From the NCBI GenBank assembly GCA_023333565.1, contig JAJKFH010003762.1:1922001-1986000 (forward strand): 64,000 nt of DNA. The letters are read 5' to 3'. The notes under the pieces were generated by a model. It did no database searches and was not told the DNA's origin. It saw only the letters and a program-made list of their open reading frames with translations. The translations under genes and the position numbers were made by a program. This document shows, piece by piece, positions 32,451 through 64,000 of this stretch; the stretch's first letter is position 1, and each line of letters begins with the position of its first letter. Origin of the DNA: Puffinus mauretanicus (lineage: Eukaryota; Chordata; Aves; Procellariiformes; Procellariidae).

Positions 32451-35400
32451 GCTTCTGGCTTCTCAGAAGACTTACTGCAGTCCATCATTTTGGGCAGGGA
32501 AGGAGCTGAGCCGTTTATTAACACACACCAGTTACCGCCAGTCTCCAGCTGTGGTCGAGTTGCAAAATCCCCATTAAAGCAAAGGATGCAGACACAACAA
32601 AACCCGTCGAAGGAACAAATTAATAGATTCCTAGAAGCTAAGAATCCACGCTCATTTTCTGAACTGCAAACAAAAGAAAAAAATAAGGCCCAAGACAACC
32701 ATCAGTCCGAATTTTTCACTTCAAGTCAAAGGACTGATTTGACTTTTGATTTTTAAAGGACAACTATCATGATTTTTAAGCAATACTACGCAGAAGAGAT
32801 GAACAGCACACGTGGTGATCTGCATGATTTATTTGGCAAAGCCTAGTAGTTCTTTCTGGAGCAAATTAATAATAATTCTCATCTGTTTGTCAGTCGGAAT
32901 TTAATGCAGGCTAAAAAGTCATTGAGAGTTTTCTTCAGATGGAAGTCCGTTCAAAAGAGAACAAAAAGGATGAATTTGAGAAAAAAGCTTAATAAAGTCT
33001 TCTTTAAACGAAAACCACTCAAGGCTTGACTGTTAATCAAAAGAACATTACTTACCTTACTCAGCATCATTGAAACCAGAATCTGGCAGCGAGTTTTAAA
33101 AAGGAACCCTTTTCTCTTCCTTTATAGTCATAATTTATAACAGCTGAATTATTGGCTATAAATACTCTTTTCCTTCTGCTAATGTATTGTGCTTCTGGGA
33201 TTGTTCAGAGCAAACATTTTCTTGCTAAGACAATAAACTCTTAAACTGGGGCTTCTGAAAAAAAATTCAAGCACATTCCAAGCAGCAGCTATTCAAAGAA
33301 TACCACTATGCCATCTGAACAGACTAAATTTCGTTTTATTTTCACTAATATTGAAAAATACTGAAATTGCTCACTAAATTTATTTTTTTAACATAGAAAG
33401 CTGCTGCTTGCAATACACTGGAGCATATTTATATATATACCAAAGCTAAAAATTCAAACGGGATGAATTAGCAGAGAGTTTGCTGTTGACAGTAAAGAGC
33501 TAGACACGCAAAATACATTCTTAAATATATGTAAAATATTAAATTATAGAACATAGAAGATAATGGTTTAATACACATCCTGTTACATATGGAGTGTTTT
33601 TCTATATGTAATATGCACCTTACTTTAAAAAAAAAAAAAAAAGATACCTAAAAATCTTCCAAAAAACTGGTACCAGCAAGATTTGAGTTTTCTTGTTTTT
33701 TAAACAATGTCCCGATAGATACTTTAAATGAGATTATTTGAGAACATTGATAGGTGATAGTATAGCTATATACAGCTCTTTATGCCCTTTGATTATAATC
33801 AGAGAGGTTACACGTTAGCATTACACATCACAAATACGTGTTACCTGAGCAGAAACCACAGACTCCTCAGACTGCAGCACTTCTATTCTGTTCCCCTGAC
33901 TCACACAAAATCTCACGTATCACAACTCAGCTACGTTTCTACATCTGGAGGGGCCAGAGGGAAGGGAGTTTGGAGCACAGGGTGGCAAAACCCCCCGCGC
34001 CCTGGGGAAGTACTGCTCCCACGCTGCCGCTCACGCGGCTGTGGGATTTGGCTCCGGCTGGGGGAGAGATCTGTGCGCGATGCTCGCAGACAGCCGAGCT
34101 GAAAAGATACAGGCTTCCCACATTAACACTCCGTGAGCTGCATCAAATAGAGTTATCGTATTAGCTGGCTGAAATTGTGTCCTACTCTTATTTTTAGTAC
34201 ACTATTATGCCTCTGGGATATATTTTATTTATCAGGGAATTGGACCTAAACAGATCTTGTAGCAGATTTCTAAAGGGGGCTTTAGGCAACTCGCTGTGAG
34301 GTACCTGAAAGACCGCATGTATGTTTTGGGGAAGGGGCAGAGTGAATGCGTGAACCAAATACTGTACATGCATCTTTTTTAGTCCTGAGCCACTGTTTGG
34401 AAATTACAGTTAATTTTTCAGACAAACAGTGATCTGAAATATTTCACTGAAAAAAGATTTTTATAAAGAAAAATATTGAGGTTCTCCCAAAATTTCTCTA
34501 ATTTAAAGCAACATTATGAAACAGAACAAGCAAGAATTTGCTGAAGAACTTGCCAAAACATATCATGCAGTACGGGATTGCCCAAAGGACCAACGGTGAC
34601 TATAATGGATACAGCGGTGAGCTGCGGGCCCAAATGCATGCGGGTGTTTCCATCCAGGGGAGCTGTAAGTCCTAATGAAGAACATGAGAACCGTGGTTTG
34701 CATGAGTAAAGTTCTTCAGTGTCAGCACAAAAAGCTGACTTCTGCTTCCCCACGCAGCATCTTGGAAAGCTGCCCTGGTTCTTGGACATGGTTATCCTGT
34801 CATGCTGCTACGGGATGGGGTCTCTAAGAAGAGAGCATCTTCTGATCTCCAAGCAGATGAGAACATCATCTCGGTGATGACACCAACAGGTTCAGTTAGG
34901 GACAGCTAATTGGGAGAAGTTAAAAATAATAAGGAGGTGTGGGAATTTAGGTTGAAGATAGGGAAAAAACACATTTTATGACTTATTTCATCAAACGCTG
35001 TTGACAAAAAGTGGCAGAACTACATGGGGAAGGCACCAGGAAATAAGATGATAGAATTTTGTAACATCTTGGGTATGGGCTGTGCAGCAGACAAAGGACA
35101 CTGATGGGGAAGGACTGCAGTCACAACGCTGAGAAACGGGGGGAGCACAGAATTGCAAAAGCTTTTGTCAATAGAATTTCATACCCAATTATTGTCACGG
35201 GACTCTCAAATTTTATTTCCTGCAATTCTTCTGGCAAAAGGCCAGTTCTCACATGACCTCCATAATTTTTTTAATCCTATCAATGAAATGGTCTTTCCTT
35301 CGAGGCAGCCCATTTTCTTCCCTTTTAAGAGAGCTGATTTCCTTAGAATTCGGAACGGTTTCATTAGAAAACCGACCATAAATAGTAAGTTTTCTCTTTC

Positions 35401-38400
35401 AGAGATGAACTAACATCAGCATGCTAACATCTGCAAGCCTTTGACTCTGTTACAGTTATACTGGATGGAGCCCACCCACAGAGGATGCCATCCAAAAAAA
35501 AGAGGCTTTTTTTCTTCTTCTTAACTAGGTGAAAAACGGTTGTGCCAGGTGGCAACGTTGAACACCAGTAAAGAGCGGGCAATACGCACCAGCACCGGAT
35601 CCTTAGGAGATGCACGGCCTCTTCTGTGTGCTGCAGCTGCTGGGTATCGGCTGTCTCTCTGAGCAGGGATCACAACCAATTTCTAATCTCACGCCTGTTC
35701 TGGTCTGGGCTAGCAACCAGGGTCAGAGTTGATTTGAACCTACCAGATAGCCTAAGAATTAACAGGTTATTCTATTACTTAACAAATCCAGGTGTTGGGA
35801 TCAAGTCAGTGGGGCGCTTTTCTGCATAACAATGCCAAAGGCCTTCGATCTACCTGCCCTCCCTGCCCAAAACTGCAGTCAGTAGGGTAGGTGGCAGGGA
35901 GCAGAGCCTGATTCAACAGCTATTGCTCATTTTCTTGTCACTCTGTAGGTCACTGGCTGGCAGAAATCTCTGCGGAAATGCATCTAAAAATATTTTGAAA
36001 ACCTGGCCTCCGCTGATGAGAAAATTAAGTGGTGACTCATGCTCCCATCAGCTCCAGACTTGATTACTGCAATTTGATGGACTGAGAAGCTGATATTCCA
36101 CCGAGACTGCAATTTGCTTAGGGGAGCAGCCGAGAGGCCTCATTGGCACCAATTGCTTCCAACACATCTCTCTTGTCCTTTTAATCACTAACAAATTTAA
36201 TTTCACTTCTCACTGAAGATCTCACTCTCCACCTTTCTGGCAAGAGAACAATTTAGAGGCTGCTTTCGTGACCTCTGCCACAGCTCTAGATGCCAGCATG
36301 AAGCAGACCTGCCTGTGGCAATGCCTCGCACCTGCACTTCCTGGCATTGCTTTCCCTAGTCCTGCACATCTAAAGCCATTGAGCAGTCCTTGTCTTTGCT
36401 ACTCCAGAAGATTACTTACCGTCCTGCAGGGTGTTCTCTGTTGAATGAGAATTTAACAGGAACCGTACACATAAACTTTGAAGAATTTAATTCAAACTGT
36501 CTCCTCAAAGAAGTCACACTCTCATGATCACAAGTGATAACGTGGTTTAAGCAAGAAAACGGCAGAGGAGACAACCTCCCTCTTCTGACATTATTCTGAT
36601 ATGATGCTGCTGTTTTGGCCTGGGAGATTGGGGCTTCCCGTGGAAATAGGGACAAGAGAGATTGGGTTTGTTAGATGCTGGAAAGGGCAGGCCATCAAAT
36701 CTAAAGTAAAACACTCTTCATTTACTCTCGTCATGTGCTACATTATCACCGAGCTTTGTTAGAACAATGGCAGGGCTTTTCAAACAGCTTCCCGAGGGAG
36801 ACCACTCTGCAGCTTAACAGCCCTTTCACTGGAGATGTGCAAGTGTAACTAAGGGCAGAATTTAGTCTCTGTCTATTTAACATGTTTGCAAGAGGTTGTA
36901 TGTGTTTCTGGCACTTTATAATAATAGTAATATAAATGCATTTGGATTATAACACAATGGAGAAACTATGATTTAGCCCTTTACTATGTTGTAATTCCCA
37001 AATGCATCAACATCTATTTGAGTGCAAAATAGTCTACAGTTTACAAATACAATGCTGTGATCATCTGCTGTAAAGGTTCTGTATGAGATTATGATTCAAT
37101 ACAAAACACAATTCAGTGTCTGAAATTTCATTTTTAATGTCAGAATAACATCAAAAAAGTAGCTCTTTCTTCATATGCAGTCTTGCAAAAAAAAGTATAC
37201 CAGGGACTTGGTCCTTTCTAGTGATTTTTACATATATAACTGCTCATCTCTTATGCACGTATGCACTTGCACATAAATAAATGTGCTTGCAGACAGACCA
37301 TATTTCATCTTGCCTTCTACCCTCCTGCTGTCAAGATATTTCCACAGAAAACCGTACACAAATAAAACTAACAGCTCCTCTTTCCCTGGCTGCCAGAATA
37401 ACGTAGGGGACTACTTCTGTAAAACCAAGCTGCTGGATTACTCTCCTTTTGCTCTGTGAAAAAGCACAACTGCGCAGCTTCTGCTGAGATTGCCTTTTCT
37501 GTCATATATTCTGTCTATTCACACTAACTAAAGGATCTATAAGAAAAAACACAACCACAATTTTGATTTTAGCTATATAAAAAATGATTTATCTTAGACC
37601 TATTACTGGGGTCATCAAAAGCTTCTCAATTTAGTGCACAAAAAGGGAAATAAAATGCTTGAGTAACTCAACACAAAGTGCTAAGATTCCCCGTGACCTC
37701 TGAAGTGCTCTTTTATTGTTCGGGCATTTTTTCCTCTGCTATCATTAGATGGGATTATAGATATGCAGAAGATAAGAAGTGTTGATGATCAAGAAAATCC
37801 TTATGTTTTAACACGGGCAAAGTTCTTGTTTACCATCAGTTTTGCCTGATCATGTTCAATACCGGATATCTCTCAGTTAAATTTAAAGCCAAGAAGTTGA
37901 AAAGATTCAGAACTGTTCTAACCCTCTACTGAAAAACTGGTGGAGTTCAATGAATTAATTTTCAAATTATGATAATCTGCAGTACTCTGAGGACTTTCTT
38001 TCCCCAAGTTTAGTTCATAAAATAGCTCTGTACAATTCACAGATGTTTTTTTTTTAAAGAACAAGAGAGCAGTTTAAAAGCTTACCCACGAAAGAACAAA
38101 ACATAGGTAACAGAGGTAAAAAGTTGACCTGGAGGATAAGTAATTTTATCTTGGTTTCCTATTAACAAAATTAAATTCAAAACCATTCTGTTTATTAAAG
38201 ACAGATAGGCATAATAACAAGTCATAAAACAAACATCTTAACAGTCTTTAAACATAACAGAATTGATATGTATAATTAAGTGTCATTAAGTACGGATTTA
38301 AAATATGTATTTCAGTTTTGCTTTATATTCCCTTTAGACCAACACCTCCAACACTCATACACAATATTTAGGCTGCCCCAAGCAATAAACAAGGACTTTG

Positions 38401-39766
38401 TAAAGGCTCTAACAAAACTCCATCTTAAAGCAGTTTGAAATATTCTTAAATGTAGAAAAAATTTAACAAAGAAAAAAGGATGTGTTCAGTGAATCTAAGC
38501 AAGTTGTTGAATGTACTGAAAGTCAGAGATTCAGTACGTAGAGGTAGCTCAGTAAGGGTACTTGCAGTGTTCTGACTATTTAGCATTGACACAACCACAG
38601 TAAGTTACTGTATGCTTGAACTCTTCCTATATATTTAAAAAAAAAGCAAGCACTTTTTCTGGGTCTGTTGCTTTGCCATTCAAAACCAACAGAAAGAGTC
38701 ATCAGTTTCAGTGGGATTGGGATTAAGTTCTTATATACTCTGGAAGTTCAGGTTTATGGAAACAGAACAAAAGAAACTGTCCTGAGTCTGGACTGTCTGC
38801 TGCAAGCAGGGTTTTTAAGCCCAGACAAAGGAATTTTTTCCCACATGGAGCCAGTTACCAGTTAGCATGCTTAAGGAAGGGGAACCTTGAATTTGGCCCA
38901 AGAACATGCATGCTGTTCTCTCCAATTACCTCACAGGTTGGCCTGTTGATGGATCTGACGATGCTATCTAGGGATGCGCTGATCAAAACTGCCCGCTGCC
39001 CTTTGCACCACTGGCTAGTGAGAAGAGAGCCCAGCCCTGGGGGATGCAGGCGGTGGACATCGCTGCTCTCAATGTGCAGAGCTTGATCCCCCTCCAGGGA
39101 ATGAAAGAATTCAGCATATTGCCACCTCACGTACCTTCATTACACGGTCGTTTTATTGGTGATGACAATTCTGAACAAGGTGACGCTGTCAACTCCCAGT
39201 AGTTTCCCTTACAGGTGGCAACAGAGCAGTCTTGCTCTGACTGACCATCAGGTAAAGCACCAATGATTGGCACCAGATTACTTTCCCGTTGTTCACAGGA
39301 ATAACCGACTCAGTAAACCAAACGCAATTTTTTTCACTAAGGCAAAAGGATACGAATTTCATGTGCCTATTGTCATACAAAAGATCTTTAGCTTGTGTAA
39401 ATGTCTATAGCCTTATCAGAGCTACGATAATTTACATTTGCTAAAGATCCGCTCCTAGGTGTTTGCACTCAGTTGCACCATTAACTGCAATGTTAAGCAT
39501 GACACACATGAAACTTCTGCATTTATATCGATCCCGGTTTGACCTATTTCTTTCATTCCTTTTAATGTTTTAATGTTTTAATGCACAATTGCCAGCACAG
39601 TTTTTGCAGATGGGTACACCTCAGAGTCTGGACTAGAGTACGCTTTTGAAATCTTAATCTCCCAGACAAGATGCAGTGCTGGCTGTATGTTTAAATATTT
39701 GCCTGTGTTCCTTTCTCTTCAACACTCCTCTTAGAAATAGTATTTTGTATTCTTTTTTTATATAAG
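32451..39766. other. Intergenic DNA between the orphan CpG island and the SLC10A7 3' end
   Basis: This is AT-rich sequence with many A or T runs. I recognise no gene. A 91-residue minus-strand open frame at 38,855-39,130 has no recognisable family. If the SLC10A7 3' UTR is longer than proposed, part of this stretch belongs to it. Confidence 0.55.
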
Positions 39767-40796
39767 TTTATTAAAAAGAGTAACATTTTATTTTTAAAAA
39801 AGTTGTGACTGATTGTCAGATTAGCTAAGATAGCGTTTCTGTTACTATAAGGATCCTTATAATTGGGAAAAAAAAAATTGTCAACTTTCTTGTCCTCACA
39901 AGATTATTCATTACCAGTGCAGCAACATAGAAAACATAGCTTGGCTTACTACAATAAAGGCTCTGTTTCAATATTAGCATCCTAAATTCTGTCACTGCGT
40001 TGCACCAGGGGAAGGAAAAGAAAAAAGAAAAACAAAAATTTGTGTTCTTCAGGGGTAAATTATAAAAGATCTCCTAGCTGCAAACACAAATACTTCGCTC
40101 ATAACCCAAGCACCAGACCATTTCTTTGAAGAAGCTTATGAGGCATTTAAGATATACAATGGCACAATACAATGGAATTGAAAGAATTTTCTTGAGAAAC
40201 CATTAACTTTGAAGGAATGTCTAGACAACTGTGTCAACAAATGCAAATAATTCATGCTTCTCAGCTTCTATCCAATGGATGGCCCCATGCTGAGTATACA
40301 CAAACTCAGAAGAAAAAGGCATGTCACAGTCATATGACTAGGGAGTGTAACAGAGTCATACAGAAATTCAAGTCAATCTTGAAAAAAAACCTTCAGAAAG
40401 CTCTTCCCCAGGGTAAGCCAGCAGTGGGATAGGCTTCTGTCATTTTGGCTAGTTTAAAACAGAGACTTACAGCTGGTGCGCCCTGTCTTCAAAGCAGAGG
40501 CAATGGAAGAAACAGCTGTTGGTCGTGACCATTCACTTGGTTAGAAAAATAAAAACTAAAGGACTCCAAAATACTGTACAATCTCTTGCAGTAACCAACA
40601 AAGTGGCTTCTGGAAACAATGCTTTTGCCAAAAATGCATCTGTAAGGCACTTAACAGGTATCTTTTTAATATATATATATATATAAAAATAAAATATGCA
40701 CTGAAGCAACATTCACAAATACCCAGTTGTCTCAATTGTCTGTGTGTACAGTATAGTACATATATACATTCACTGTGACACAGGACATCTCCATAA
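39767..40796 (-). terminator. SLC10A7: Probable SLC10A7 3' UTR and polyadenylation signals
   Basis: Downstream of the stop codon on the minus strand, AATAAA is read at 39792-39787 and again at 39772-39767, giving a 3' UTR of about 1 kb. It includes an AT dinucleotide run near 40,669-40,685. Longer 3' ends are possible. Confidence 0.4.
40669..40685. repeat. AT dinucleotide repeat
   Basis: An uninterrupted AT run lies within the proposed 3' UTR of SLC10A7. Confidence 0.85.
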
Positions 40797-62950
<22,154 letters not shown>

Positions 62951-64000
62951 CTGAAAGAGAAACAAGTTAAAATTAGACTACGATCACAGAAGTAAAGATC
63001 ACTTAAATCTCTGCAATTGCTGTGTACATGCCTCTTGCCCCCATACAACAGGTCAGAAGCTAGGCTGGACCAAGTCTATCCACAGAAATCCAATGACAGA
63101 CTGTCTGGAAGAACAATACATATCATTACATCCAAGAAAGCTGTAGCTAGTATTGTGGCTACACAAGTTCTTCTTGAGGTAACTCTTCTGAATCAAGTAT
63201 TTCTTGACACAATGAATGGCAGGAAAGTTCACTACTGCATGCTGCACATCTGTTTGCGCTACTTTTGCTTATTGGATTGACAAAATAAAATCTCTCAGAC
63301 ATGCTCAGTTTGCCAAGTATTTAAATTTAGCCCCTTTCTATTTAACAGGAGAAAGTACAACGTGTAAACATGATCACAATAAATATTCTCACACACTGGG
63401 TATATTACTCTCCTGATGAACGATCACTATTAAGAGAAGACCATCACAGATGTGTTAATTCCCTCTGAGACAAAGGCTAATCCCTGAACTGGGCAGTGTA
63501 CATCAGACAAAGCAGCTTTCGTTCAAGCTAGTCAGCTTTGGAAGTGCGGATGGTTTTTGAGCATCCTGAGGGGAGCTCTCCTCTCTGCCAGCTCTCCTGA
63601 CACCCGCAGGGGTTGTGGGATGCACAGAGCCCACCCTTGGTCTGCGGAGATGTGGGGGAGAAGCAGGCGGCTTCCCCGTCGTGCCATGAGTAGCTGCTGG
63701 GACTGCAGAGATTGAGCATCGTGCCGGAGTGCAGGAACTCCCCACAGAGCTGGAGGAGAAACCCTGTGACCTGCACAGACATTTTCTGGGTGTTTGTGGG
63801 TTATGGGGGGAAGGGCTTTTTCTTGCAGCAGAATCTGGAGTGGGTCCTCTCCCTTCTCCTTGCACAACTTGTGAATGCAATAAGGCTGATGTGTCCCACA
63901 GGGTAGTGCAAGCCAAGACAATACATTTGATTTTGACCCCAGTTTACAACTGGGCAACATGGCAGGGATATTAGCTATTACCAGTGACGTTTTCCATTCT
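62951..64000 (-). other. SLC10A7: SLC10A7 intron running off the window
   Basis: The preceding coding exon, expected to encode the helix before QMSFMFLTF, was looked for on the minus strand and not found, so it probably lies beyond 64,000. A GC-richer patch at about 63,540-63,780 contains overlapping open frames that resemble no family. Confidence 0.75.

Noticed and set aside
38855..39130. 91-codon minus-strand frame, considered as an alternative SLC10A7 3' exon
   Set aside because: There is no family resemblance, and the exon at 40841-40797 already completes the SLC10A7 reading frame with a matching C-terminus.
63503..63974. Several overlapping frames at the right edge, considered as an SLC10A7 exon
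   Set aside because: None encodes the hydrophobic helix expected before QMSFMFLTF. They overlap on both strands, as chance frames do.

Overview
The window is vertebrate nuclear DNA. It is most likely from a bird, although another sauropsid is possible. The evidence is intron-split genes with GT-AG junctions, CpG-island promoters, very low interspersed-repeat content, no recent LINE or SINE copies, and an old CR1-type retrotransposon fossil. Three genes could be rebuilt exon by exon, in the order LSM6 (+), REELD1 (+), SLC10A7 (-). As far as I recall, this is the same neighbourhood as human 4q31.2. The introns are short compared with what I recall for the human genes.

Region by region. Positions 1-1,960 are intergenic with nothing recognisable. 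A CpG island at about 1,960-2,500 is the LSM6 promoter and non-coding first exon. Coding exons at 3,741, 7,373 and 9,017 give the complete 80-residue Lsm6 protein. Positions 9,250-17,300 are intergenic, with one weak candidate exon. A second GC-rich stretch at 17,320-17,520 is a plausible REELD1 first exon. Six coding exons from 18,933 to 26,627 give a 515-residue protein with a signal peptide, a reeler domain, a low-complexity stalk, one membrane segment and a short cytoplasmic tail. Between the convergent 3' ends of REELD1 and SLC10A7 lies an isolated CpG island (31,600-32,450) with a textbook CTCF core, a YY1-type element and a good splice donor, but no identifiable gene. SLC10A7 enters from the right on the minus strand. 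Its last four coding exons are at 62,950, 61,374, 44,303 and 40,841, and the rest of the gene lies beyond the window.

The three genes are neighbours but do not form one pathway. Lsm6 is a subunit of the Lsm RNA-binding rings, REELD1 is a poorly studied membrane protein, and SLC10A7 is a Golgi/secretory-pathway membrane protein linked to calcium handling and glycosaminoglycan synthesis. I found no CRISPR array, operon, rRNA, tRNA or virus-derived gene. I also found no convincing new biological system. The most interesting unexplained element is the orphan CpG island at 32 kb. Several strong inverted repeats and two ancient repeat fossils (a CR1 LINE and a MIR/CORE-type SINE) are also recorded. 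All exon boundaries come from reading splice sites and reading frames by eye. No alignment or search was run.
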